A DNA stretch of 7,935 bases from CAZRZN01 sp964604565 (GTDB lineage Bacteria > Pseudomonadota > Alphaproteobacteria > Rhodobacterales > Rhodobacteraceae). The stretch spans positions 1 to 7,935 of the forward strand of contig CAZRZN010000206.1 in NCBI GenBank assembly GCA_964604565.1, given 5' to 3'. The notes beneath the pieces were generated by a model. It was not told the origin of the DNA, did no database searches, and was given only the letters and a program-made list of their open reading frames with translations. Below, in pieces: positions 1-5,852 of the stretch (the stretch's first letter is position 1; the number at the start of each line of letters is the position of its first letter). A program made the position numbers and the translations under genes.

Positions 1-1
1 C

Positions 2-244
2 GATGAGGTCAAAAGCCGCTTTGGCGCGTTGTTTCAGGCGTTTCACTACGGCGCCCCGCCGCATGGCGGTTGTGCGGCGGGAATCGACCGGATCGTCATG
101 CTGCTGGCCGAAACCGCCAATATCCGCGAGGTCATCATGTTCCCCATGAACCAGCGCGCCGAAGACCTGATGATGAATGCCCCTTCAGAGCCAAGCTCGG
201 ATCAACTGATGGAGCTTTCGCTGCGGGTGATCCGGCAGGACTAA
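2..244 (+). CDS. aspS: Aspartyl-tRNA synthetase, C-terminal end (partial)
   Basis: This is the last 80 codons of a class II aminoacyl-tRNA synthetase, running in from the left edge; its start lies outside the window. The enzyme charges tRNA-Asp with aspartate in the cytoplasm. The reading frame carries the conserved block YGAPPHGG followed by GIDRIVMLL, which is class II motif 3 with its ATP-binding arginine. Next comes MFPMNQRAEDLMMNAPS, the usual C-terminal signature of bacterial AspRS. The short tail after it (roughly 20 residues) fits the alphaproteobacterial form, which in many species also charges tRNA-Asn; that dual specificity cannot be judged from this fragment. The gene ends at TAA and is followed about 85 bases later by an intrinsic terminator. 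The identification is very secure. Confidence 0.97.
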   Translation, partial: DEVKSRFGALFQAFHYGAPPHGGCAAGIDRIVMLLAETANIREVIMFPMNQRAEDLMMNAPSEPSSDQLMELSLRVIRQD

Positions 245-329
245 GGTTTGGCACGGGCGTGAGGCAACCTTGCGCCCCGGCAGACCATCCGGGTGCGCAT
301 CCTGTATCGATGCGCTGACCCCGCTGCGC

Positions 330-350
330 GCCGCCTGTGCGGCGGCTTTT
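330..350 (+). terminator. Intrinsic terminator after aspS
   Basis: A perfect 6-bp GC stem, GCCGCC / GGCGGC, with the 5-base loop TGTGC is followed immediately by TTTT. It lies 86 bases after the aspS stop codon in the correct orientation. The T-run is short, so termination may be partial, but this is the only stem plus T-tail in the gap. Confidence 0.75.
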
Positions 351-604
351 ACAAGGGCGCTTCTGGCCCCGATGCCAAAGCTGGGCCGCGTCCGAGGATG
401 TTCTTGGGTTGTCGCGCTGGATCGCGCGACGAACGGTGCGCGGACTTCATCTAAAGAGAAGGCGATGCCGCCCGTCGCCGTCCGAATGGGTTGGGTCCGA
501 TTGGGCGGGGCATCGTTGCAATACAGGTTCGGTCCATCGGGTGGCTGATGCCTGCCCGCCCCTGTTGGGCGGTGCCGTTTCGGTTTGGTGGCAGAGCCGT
601 CCGG
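351..604. other. Gene-free stretch between aspS terminator and response regulator
   Basis: I see no convincing gene here on either strand. The open frames that cross it are proline-, arginine- and cysteine-rich, have no ribosome binding site and match no family I know. It does hold secondary structure. A 7-bp perfect stem GTCGCGC (411-417) / GCGCGAC (424-430) extends to 9 bp with one G-T pair and is nested inside a 5-bp stem GTCCG (390-394) / CGGAC (441-445). A second hairpin, CCGCCC (556-561) / GGGCGG (567-572), lies 32 bases beyond the end of the minus-strand response regulator gene. It lacks a T-run in either direction, so it is at best a weak terminator for that gene. Confidence 0.5.
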
Positions 605-1321
605 TCAGATCGCCATGCGATCCGCCAGCCGATCCTTTATCAGTGCATTGATCTGTGAAAGGCGCGGTTTCAGCGGATGGCCGGCATCGCGGGCCTCCGC
701 CAAATCCTCTGCCGCCTTTTGCAGCAACCCGTCCCCCGCGCTGCGTGCGACACCCGTCAGGAACTGCGTCACATACGCAAGCGTCGCATCGTCCTGGGTT
801 TGCTCCAGAACGTCGGCGGCATGGGCCATGTCGTCGCGATAGGCCACTGGATCCGGCAAGACCGGATCATCGACGACCAGCCGTGGACCCGTCGGCCGAC
901 GGTCGGATGGCAGGGCCGACAGAACGGCGTTCTGAAACCCGACAACGGACAGCACCGGCTTGGCCAGAAACCCGTCAGCGCCAGCCGCCAGCGCCACATC
1001 TTCTGCGAAACTGTCGCCGCTTGTGCCGAGGATGACATCGATCCTTGGACTGGCGACCGCCAGTTCCGAGATCAGTTCGGCACCCGATCCATCGGGAAGG
1101 CCCAAATCGACGATCACCACGCTGGGCCGATACACTTGCAGATGACGGCGCCCCGATTTCAGGCAGTCTGCCCGGCGGATGCGCGCCCCCGAACGCAGAC
1201 AAAGCAAACGCATGGCATCACAGGCATATCGGCTGTCCTCAACCACCAGAATGGTCAATCCCAATAGCGGCCGTGTCGCGGTAGGGCGCAGTCGAGAGGC
1301 AAGGCTTTCGTTGTCATCCAT
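605..1321 (-). CDS. Response regulator receiver-domain protein, unassigned C-terminal half
   Basis: A 238-aa protein with one CheY-like receiver domain at about residues 20-130. The acidic pair E28-D29 follows the first strand (TILVVEDS), the phospho-acceptor is D72 (VIVDLGLPDGSG), the switch Thr/Ser is T100 or S101 (VILGTSGD), and the conserved lysine is K121 (FLAKP). All phosphorylation residues are present, so it should be a functional receiver. The C-terminal part (about 135-238) is mainly helical in character and has no recognisable DNA-binding, GGDEF, EAL or kinase motif. It may act through protein contact or be an Hpt-like or dimerisation helix bundle, but I see no HxxKG phosphotransfer motif. 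The ATG is preceded by GAGGAG with 8 bases spacing. No cognate histidine kinase is adjacent, so it is an orphan here. It is transcribed divergently from mce. Confidence 0.85.
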   Translation of the reverse strand: MDDNESLASRLRPTATRPLLGLTILVVEDSRYACDAMRLLCLRSGARIRRADCLKSGRRHLQVYRPSVVIVDLGLPDGSGAELISELAVASPRIDVILGTSGDSFAEDVALAAGADGFLAKPVLSVVGFQNAVLSALPSDRRPTGPRLVVDDPVLPDPVAYRDDMAHAADVLEQTQDDATLAYVTQFLTGVARSAGDGLLQKAAEDLAEARDAGHPLKPRLSQINALIKDRLADRMAI

Positions 1322-1454
1322 GGCAGTGTCTCCTCAGCGAGTCGGGGCCAGATTGGCCTGTCACAGTGAACAAGCGGTTAAGGGTCGCACCGACTTGTCC
1401 GACAGTGGCGCAGGGGCTACCACCCGATCAGAGAGTTTTGCTGGAGTCACAAAG

Positions 1455-1859
1455 ATGATCGGTCGCCTGAATCACGTCGCCATTGCCGTTCCAGACCTTG
1501 AGGCCGCCTCGGCGCAATACCGCGATGCGCTCGGCGCGACAGTCGGCAATCCGCAGGATGAGCCTGAGCATGGCGTGACGGTGGTCTTCATCGAACTGCC
1601 GAACACCAAGATCGAATTGCTCTACCCGCTTGGGGAAAACAGCCCCATACAGGGGTTTCTGGACAAGAACCCCGCCGGCGGGATCCACCACATCTGCTAC
1701 GAGGTCGAGGATATCCTTGCCGCACGGGACCATCTGAAAAGTACCGGTGCCCGGGTCCTTGGCAGCGGAGAGCCAAAGATCGGCGCCCATGGGAAACCGG
1801 TCCTCTTCCTGCATCCCAAGGATTTCAACGGCTGCCTCGTAGAGCTGGAGCAGGTCTGA
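1455..1859 (+). CDS. mce: Methylmalonyl-CoA epimerase
   Basis: A 134-aa protein of the vicinal-oxygen-chelate fold. It interconverts the 2R and 2S forms of methylmalonyl-CoA, feeding methylmalonyl-CoA mutase in propionate, odd-chain and branched amino acid breakdown and, in many Rhodobacterales, the ethylmalonyl-CoA pathway. Two beta-alpha-beta-beta-beta repeats are visible: MIGRLNHVAIAVPDL at the N-terminus, and GGIHHICYEVEDI at 75-87. Likely metal ligands by family position are H7, H39 (in EHGV), H78 or H79, and E130 (LVELEQ). Length is normal for the bacterial enzyme. The ATG has GGAG 8 bases upstream. The open frame continues upstream, but the sequence before this ATG is not VOC-like. The stop codon overlaps the start of the next gene, so the two are translationally coupled. 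Confidence 0.95.
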   Translation: MIGRLNHVAIAVPDLEAASAQYRDALGATVGNPQDEPEHGVTVVFIELPNTKIELLYPLGENSPIQGFLDKNPAGGIHHICYEVEDILAARDHLKSTGARVLGSGEPKIGAHGKPVLFLHPKDFNGCLVELEQV

Positions 1860-2146
1860 TGGGGATAACGTCCGGAATCGTCCTGTTTGCGGTGATCTGG
1901 TTCATGACCTTTCTGTGCGTGATCCCGATCCGCCTGAAAACGCAGGGCGATGTGGGAGAGGTCGTGCCGGGCACCCATGCCGGCAGCCCCGAAGTGCATA
2001 ATCTCAAGCGCAAGGCCTGGTTGACCACGGCGATTTCCGCGGTGCTCTGGGCGATCATTGCCGGGATCATCCTGTCCGAGACGATCACCGTGCGGGACAT
2101 CGATCGCTGGATGTTCAACAGAATGGATGGGGTCACTGTCGAGTGA
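1859..2146 (+). CDS. DUF1467 family small membrane protein
   Basis: A 95-aa inner-membrane protein of the DUF1467 family, whose biochemical role is unknown. Two hydrophobic segments are evident, at about residues 6-24 and 55-72. They are separated by a loop with the family signature RLKTQGDVGEVVPGTHAGSP (25-44) and a basic KRKA stretch before the second helix. The ATG overlaps the mce stop codon (TGATG), so it is almost certainly co-transcribed and translationally coupled with mce. I recall this pairing as common in Rhodobacterales. No terminator is visible after the TGA. Confidence 0.9.
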   Translation: MGITSGIVLFAVIWFMTFLCVIPIRLKTQGDVGEVVPGTHAGSPEVHNLKRKAWLTTAISAVLWAIIAGIILSETITVRDIDRWMFNRMDGVTVE

Positions 2147-2630
2147 CCGCGGGTCTACAGTCAGCTTTTGGACTTGAGGAACTCGGACAACCCGGGAATG
2201 TGATGACAGGAAGGTGCAGAACCGGCCCAGATGGCCATGGAGGGGCAACTATGCTCTGAGGATCGAACATGCCGATCTTTTCAGCACGTCTTTGTCCGGA
2301 TGTTTCTCCAGATTGGATTGGGTCTCTGTCCCATATTTGGGGTAGAAGCATCTGCTGAACCCCACCGGAAAACCGGGTGCTGTCATCGGAAACGGTGACC
2401 GCTCCCCGATCGACCAAAGCGGCAAAGGCGGACCCGTCGTCCAAGGTTTTCGGACATTCCGTGCTGTGGTATTGCGTGGTCAGACCAAACCACCGCGCAC
2501 TATGACGCGGATATCTCCGCAAAGCTATTGGCCACTGGCTCCCTCGATCTTCCTGACAGCCCGCCTTCCTTTATTTTATGGACAGGGTGCGGAACCAAAA
2601 ACATGTCCCTTCCAGAGCCTTTGCATCCGG
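2147..2630. other. Long stretch without a convincing gene; possible remnant ORF
   Basis: About 480 bases separate the convergent DUF1467 and EI24 genes. The longest frame is on the minus strand, 2133-2522. It starts with TTG and has no good ribosome binding site. It overlaps the end of the DUF1467 gene by 14 bases and would encode 129 aa. Its first half (about residues 12-55, including FAALVDRGAVTVSDDSTRF) has codon third positions as GC-rich as neighbouring genes and reads like real protein. The second half is proline- and serine-rich and looks like shadow translation. No family is recognised. It may be a decayed gene or plain intergenic DNA. No clear terminator, repeat or RNA was found. Confidence 0.4.
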
Positions 2631-3329
2631 TCAGGCGCTACCGCGTCGGTGAAGGTCATGAAACACATGGGTGAAGGCCGCAGCGCCCAAGACCGGCACC
2701 AGCAAATTGACCAAGGGGATCGTCAGTGGCACCGCCATGATGACCCCGACTGCCCAGATCGTGACGATATGGCGGCGGCGCAGGCGTTTCGCCTCTGCCG
2801 GGCCGACGCGGCGCAGCGCGGCTAGCGTGAAATACTCGCGGCCCAGCAGGAACCCGTTCAGTGCCCAGAAAATCACCGGAGCAAGCGGGGCGAAGAGCAG
2901 GTAGAGCACCAGCGCCAGCATGTTGGCGACAATCATTGTTCCCAGAAAACCAAGAGAATCGCGCAATCCCTCGGAAAAGCTGATCGGCGCTGCAGGGCCG
3001 AGGGACGGATGATACCTGTCCTCTACCGCCTGTGCCACGTCTTCGAGAAACATCGAGGTGATGGCCGAGGCCACAGGGATCATCATGAAGGCGGACAGCA
3101 CCAGCATGACCGGGATCGCCGCCCAACTTATCACGTCGTCCAGCCATCGCACCGTGCCGATCCAGGGCAAAGTCAGACTGTCACCGATCAGCCATCCAAG
3201 CCCCCAGATCACGGCAAGGTTCGCCGCGATCAGCAGCGCCAGCGTGATGCCGATGCCGCGCAGCAAGACACCGCGAAAGCGCGGATCCGGCATCTGGCCG
3301 ATGGCGCGGGTGACCGCCTTCGCGATCAT
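2631..3329 (-). CDS. EI24 / CysZ-like integral membrane protein
   Basis: A 232-aa polytopic membrane protein of the EI24 domain family, which includes the sulfate transporter CysZ. Hydrophobic segments lie at about residues 24-48, 66-92, 127-156 and 180-215. The segment NGFLLGREYFTLAALRR (158-174) is the most diagnostic, since a GREYF-type motif after a membrane segment is typical of the family. The amphipathic FLEDVAQAVEDRYHP (94-108) is also typical. Sulfate transport is possible, but the substrate is not shown by the sequence. I chose the ATG at 3329 because it overlaps the stop of the upstream nitroreductase as ATGA, giving translational coupling. An upstream in-frame TTG at 3341 would add four residues and has no better support. 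Confidence 0.85.
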   Translation of the reverse strand: MIAKAVTRAIGQMPDPRFRGVLLRGIGITLALLIAANLAVIWGLGWLIGDSLTLPWIGTVRWLDDVISWAAIPVMLVLSAFMMIPVASAITSMFLEDVAQAVEDRYHPSLGPAAPISFSEGLRDSLGFLGTMIVANMLALVLYLLFAPLAPVIFWALNGFLLGREYFTLAALRRVGPAEAKRLRRRHIVTIWAVGVIMAVPLTIPLVNLLVPVLGAAAFTHVFHDLHRRGSA

Positions 3330-3904
3330 TCCGTGACCCAACTGGTGAGCTGGCCAAGGTCAGGACGCGGGCGCTCCGGCGGGGTCGAGGTTTCCGTGCC
3401 GATATGGACGAAGCCCGCGATGCGTTCATTCTCGGCGAGGTCCAGCGCACTCGTGGCAAAGCCGCGGTCGTGGCTTGCCCACCCCGAGAGCCAGTTTGCC
3501 CCCCAACCGGCGGCCAGCGCGGCGTTCAGCAGCGCAAGGCAGACCCCGCCTGCCGAATAGGTCTGCTCGATGGCCGGGATCTTCGGGCTGTCTTTCTGAA
3601 CTTCGATCACTGCAACGCATAGCGGGCTGTTGGCAAAGGCGGCCTGCGCCTTGGTGATGTCCTCGACGCTTTTGTCCAGCCGTGCGCCGGCGGCGCCCAC
3701 CTCTGCCGCGACGCGCTGAAGCGCGTTTCCCTTCAGCACGACAAAGCGCCAAGGTTCCAGTTTTCCATGATCCGGAGAGCGGGCTGCGGCAGTCAAAAGA
3801 ACCGCAAGTGCAGCGTCGTCGGGCGCCGGAGAGGCCAGCGTCTTGGCCGGCCGCGAGCGGCGCGTCAGCAAAAAGTCCATTGCGGCGGGGTTGGGGGTGG
3901 GCAT
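3326..3904 (-). CDS. Nitroreductase family protein (YdjA-like)
   Basis: A 192-aa FMN-dependent oxidoreductase of the nitroreductase fold, closest in appearance to the short YdjA type. Visible signatures are the N-terminal phosphate-binding RRSRPAKTL (15-23), the central block RSPDHGKLEPWRFVVLKG (42-59) and GWGANWLSGW (133-142) near the C-terminus, which contacts the flavin in the family. Length matches YdjA-type proteins. The natural substrate is unknown. The ATG is preceded by AGGAG with 5 bases spacing. The stop shares the ATGA overlap with the EI24-family gene downstream, so the two form an operon. No functional link between them is established. Confidence 0.93.
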   Translation of the reverse strand: MPTPNPAAMDFLLTRRSRPAKTLASPAPDDAALAVLLTAAARSPDHGKLEPWRFVVLKGNALQRVAAEVGAAGARLDKSVEDITKAQAAFANSPLCVAVIEVQKDSPKIPAIEQTYSAGGVCLALLNAALAAGWGANWLSGWASHDRGFATSALDLAENERIAGFVHIGTETSTPPERPRPDLGQLTSWVTE

Positions 3905-4291
3905 GACGTCTCCTATTGCGGCTTGGGTGCTATTTCAGGGGTGCGGCGGACAGTTTCAACCGGCAAAGTCACGCAGTGCGGCCCACTATTCCCTCAATGC
4001 ACGATTGCTCCACGCAATCCTGCCAGTCCGGTTTCAGGGAAAGGATTATTTCGGCGCTCTTGCCATCCGGGGTGCGTCGCGCTGTGCCATCCGCTATGGG
4101 CGACTGCTTGGTCATCTGCACGCCTATGAGGCGGGCGAGCAGGCAGGACCGGTTAAAGACTTTTTGGCCAGCCGGATTTGGGCAAATCTGCCTTTGCGGG
4201 TTGACAGCGAACTCGCGCGGTCGTCTTTTTTTCACAGAAATGGGATTGAACACCCGCACGGTCAAAGAAATTCCCTTAGACCGGCTCGGCG
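3905..4291. other. Gap without a convincing gene upstream of the nitroreductase
   Basis: Open frames cross this stretch on both strands (for example 98 aa on the minus strand at 3969-4265), but none has a ribosome binding site or recognisable domain. The minus-strand frame is rich in Cys, Pro and Arg in a pattern typical of non-coding translation. The composition looks somewhat more AT-rich than the flanks, with short A and T tracts near 4157-4163 and 4225-4232. No clear terminator for the 76-aa gene upstream (minus strand) could be found. The end nearest 3905 should hold the nitroreductase promoter. Confidence 0.4.
3932..3959 (-). promoter_or_regulatory. Candidate promoter for the nitroreductase-EI24 operon
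   Basis: On the minus strand, TTGAAA (3954-3959) is followed after 16 bases by TGAAAT (3932-3937). The -35 is a 5/6 match and the -10 a 4/6 match to sigma-70-type hexamers. The nitroreductase start codon lies 27 bases further on. This is a weak prediction made by eye. Confidence 0.3.
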
Positions 4292-4522
4292 CTATTTCTT
4301 ACGGCGATAAACACCCTCGGGCATGGTGAGTGCCGCCATGAGATCCTGCATCTGAGAGATTGACAGCGTGATCTTCTGGACGGTGTCAGTCCGCGCGTCA
4401 TACTGCTCGACGGTGATGCATTCCTCGAAGCTGGATACCGACACGTCTTCCTGCAAAGGGGTCTCTCCCTCATCGACAAGCGTGACGACCGTCGCGTCAA
4501 AATCGTGTTCTACGCTGAACAT
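4292..4522 (-). CDS. Small conserved-looking protein of unknown function
   Basis: A 76-aa acidic protein with a basic C-terminal end (YRRKK). I do not recognise a family. It is predicted to be soluble, with alternating beta-type patterns in the first 50 residues (for example DFDATVVTLVDEGETPL) and a helix-like QMQDLMAALTMPEGVYRR at the end. It has one cysteine and no membrane segment or signal peptide. The start codon lies 9 bases after the stop of the DUF393 gene, so it is probably the second gene of that operon. Only a weak AGGG/GAG sequence precedes the ATG, consistent with coupling. Codon use and clean protein character argue that it is real. The C-terminal helix-after-strand shape faintly resembles PC4-like proteins, but that is not a call. 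Confidence 0.7.
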   Translation of the reverse strand: MFSVEHDFDATVVTLVDEGETPLQEDVSVSSFEECITVEQYDARTDTVQKITLSISQMQDLMAALTMPEGVYRRKK

Positions 4523-4531
4523 CTCATTGCC

Positions 4532-4930
4532 CTATTGCCCGCTGGCATCGCCCGACGCACATTCCAGCCGACGTTGCCGCCGTTTGTGCATGAGGTAAAG
4601 GGCAGGCGCCAAGATATGGTCATAAACAATACACGCGAGCCAATGCACCCCCGGAAGGCTCACGAGCCGCGCAAGCCAGCGCAATCGCGGGATTTCGGAC
4701 CAGAGGGCCGCAAAGGCCGGCACACCCGACAGCATCCTTCCGTCCTTGACGACGTGAAACTCCCGAGCGGCTTGTGCCTTGGACAGGCCATATGCTGCGT
4801 AGGCCCCGTCGGACAATCCGGCATAAGCGACGTCGGTGCCCTCGCCCGCGGTCATCCGGCGGTATCCATCCACTTCACGCGAACAGATCGGGCAGGTATC
4901 GTTGTAAATTACCGTGATGTTTTCAGTCAT
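4532..4930 (-). CDS. DUF393 / DCC-family putative thiol-disulfide oxidoreductase
   Basis: A 132-aa protein with the DCC-family hallmark YNDTCPICSREV at residues 9-20, where C13 and C16 form a CxxC pair directly after a beta strand. The pattern resembles the thioredoxin-fold active site, and the family is annotated as predicted thiol-disulfide oxidoreductases, although activity is rarely shown. A hydrophobic stretch near the C-terminus (LACIVYDHILAPALYLMH) is family-typical and may be a membrane-associated helix. It is followed by the basic HKRRQRR, which would favour a cytoplasmic C-terminus. No Shine-Dalgarno sequence is visible before the ATG (CTTCCTTCGC). The gene is divergent from the M48 metallopeptidase and leads a probable two-gene operon. 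Confidence 0.88.
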   Translation of the reverse strand: MTENITVIYNDTCPICSREVDGYRRMTAGEGTDVAYAGLSDGAYAAYGLSKAQAAREFHVVKDGRMLSGVPAFAALWSEIPRLRWLARLVSLPGVHWLACIVYDHILAPALYLMHKRRQRRLECASGDASGQ

Positions 4931-5008
4931 GCGAAGGAAGATAGCGTTCCGGCATCACACCGCCAAGTGATCGCGACGGTCTGGCGCAGCCGCACATAGG
5001 GCCCTATC

Positions 5009-5014
5009 AAGGAG
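5009..5014 (+). promoter_or_regulatory. Strong Shine-Dalgarno sequence out of frame with the M48 gene
   Basis: AAGGAG lies 4 bases before an ATG at 5019, ideal for initiation. That ATG, however, opens a frame one base off from the metallopeptidase frame, giving an 83-codon ORF to 5270 that does not look like protein. The metallopeptidase's own best ATG is 25 bases further on with only GGGA before it. Confidence 0.5.
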
Positions 5015-5043
5015 ACACATGCCTTCGCTTGTCGGGATCGTCC

Positions 5044-5754
5044 ATGTTTCGTGTCTTATTGCCTCTCGTTCTTGTGCTGCTTGCGGCCTGCGGGCCCATG
5101 CCGCTGCCGCCCCCCATGCCCGGTGCCATCGGCGAGTCCGAGCCTCAGCGGCGCGCCAATCAGGCGGCGCGGCAATTCGTGCAAGTGGTTCAGACGGTCG
5201 AACCTGTGGCCGAGCGGGAATGCCGGGTGCGGACATCGGGTCTGAACTGCGATTTCCAGATCGTCGTTGATGATCGTCCCAATCAGCCGCCCAACGCCTT
5301 TCAAACGGAGGACCGTTTTGGCCGTCCCATCCTCGCGTTCAACCTCGCGATGATAAATTCGGTGCGGAATGTCGATGAACTGGCCTTTGTCATGGGGCAC
5401 GAAGCCTCGCACCATATTCTGGAGCATCTGGCGAAGACCAAGGAAAGCGCCACGATCGGCGCAGTGGTTTTTGCAGGCATCGCTGCTATCAGCGGTGCCG
5501 AGGCAGAGGCCGTCAGATCCGCGGAGCAACTGGGCGCTGCGGTTGGCGCGCGGACATATTCCAAGGAATTCGAGCTGGAGGCTGACCAGCTTGGCACGAT
5601 CATCGCATTTCGGTCAGGGTTCAATCCGGTGCGTGGCGCCGAGTTTTTCGCGCGGATCCCGGACCCCGGAAACCGTTTTCTGGGCAGTCACCCGCCCAAC
5701 GCCGCCCGGCTGGCGATTGTCCGCGCCACGGCGAATGCGCTCTCGGCGGAGTGA
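5044..5754 (+). CDS. M48 family metallopeptidase lipoprotein
   Basis: A 236-aa zinc peptidase exported as a lipoprotein. Residues 1-15 form a hydrophobic signal peptide ending in the lipobox LAAC, with C16 as the lipidated cysteine. Position 17 is Gly rather than Asp, so outer-membrane sorting is expected if the Lol rule holds. The zinc site is HEASH at 119-123 (H119, E120, H123) plus the third ligand E177 in ExxAD (177-181). The late SHPPNAARL motif is also typical of periplasmic M48 proteins such as the LoiP/YcaL group, which act in envelope quality control. I chose ATG 5044 because it gives a clean signal peptide. An in-frame TTG at 5029 would add five residues. The strongest ribosome binding site, at 5009, serves a different frame. 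Confidence 0.9.
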   Translation: MFRVLLPLVLVLLAACGPMPLPPPMPGAIGESEPQRRANQAARQFVQVVQTVEPVAERECRVRTSGLNCDFQIVVDDRPNQPPNAFQTEDRFGRPILAFNLAMINSVRNVDELAFVMGHEASHHILEHLAKTKESATIGAVVFAGIAAISGAEAEAVRSAEQLGAAVGARTYSKEFELEADQLGTIIAFRSGFNPVRGAEFFARIPDPGNRFLGSHPPNAARLAIVRATANALSAE

Positions 5755-5776
5755 GGCGGCAGCACGAAACGGGATG

Positions 5777-5790
5777 TTGACCTGAGTCAA
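5777..5790 (+). promoter_or_regulatory. FNR/FnrL-type palindromic operator upstream of the DUF6455 cluster
   Basis: TTGACCTGAGTCAA is a perfect inverted repeat, TTGAC-N4-GTCAA. It fits the TTGA-N6-TCAA core of the FNR family; the textbook FNR site is TTGAT-N4-ATCAA. FnrL in Rhodobacterales recognises such sites under low oxygen. Its centre is about 69 bases before the first DUF6455 start codon. A class II activated promoter would place transcription start near 5825. Alternatively TTGACC (5777-5782) could itself serve as a -35, which would make a bound regulator a repressor. No strong -10 is visible for either model. Confidence 0.6.
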
Positions 5791-5820
5791 GGCGCGTTGC
5801 GGCAATCTGATTCACCCTGA

Positions 5821-5843
5821 TCCTTGATAGGTCGGATCAAGGA
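5821..5843 (+). repeat. Perfect 8-bp-arm inverted repeat overlapping the ribosome binding site
   Basis: TCCTTGAT (5821-5828), a 7-base spacer, then ATCAAGGA (5836-5843) form a perfect dyad. Its right arm overlaps the first bases of the DUF6455-A Shine-Dalgarno sequence. As RNA it would be a hairpin partly hiding that site; as DNA it could be an operator. The half-sites contain TTGAT/ATCAA but with a 7-base spacer, not the 4-base spacer of an FNR site. Confidence 0.6.
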
Positions 5844-5848
5844 GGTGA
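5839..5848 (+). promoter_or_regulatory. Near-perfect Shine-Dalgarno sequence of DUF6455-A
   Basis: AAGGAGGTGA matches the complement of the 16S rRNA 3' tail over ten bases. GGAGG ends 7 bases before the ATG. It is the strongest ribosome binding site in the window and fixes the start of the first DUF6455 gene. Confidence 0.85.
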
Positions 5849-5852
5849 AACG

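Noticed and set aside
556..572. Hairpin CCGCCC/GGGCGG as terminator of the response regulator gene.
   Set aside because: No T-run follows on the minus strand, so it is noted in the gap entry but not called as a terminator.
677..1267. A 196-aa plus-strand open frame opposite the response regulator.
   Set aside because: It is antisense to a clear receiver domain, low-complexity in character (many Arg, Gln, His), and lacks a start signal.
1179..1454. In-frame upstream extension of mce, which would give 226 aa.
   Set aside because: It crosses the divergent gap and antisense response regulator sequence, has no VOC character, and a good ribosome binding site precedes the ATG at 1455.
1428..2248. 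Minus-strand open frames of 103-183 aa opposite mce and DUF1467.
   Set aside because: They are shadows of two well-identified plus-strand genes; His/Arg/Pro-rich translation with no family.
3969..4265. Minus-strand 98-aa open frame in the gap upstream of the nitroreductase.
   Set aside because: No ribosome binding site, no domain, and random-looking composition with scattered Cys and Pro; kept only as part of the gap description.
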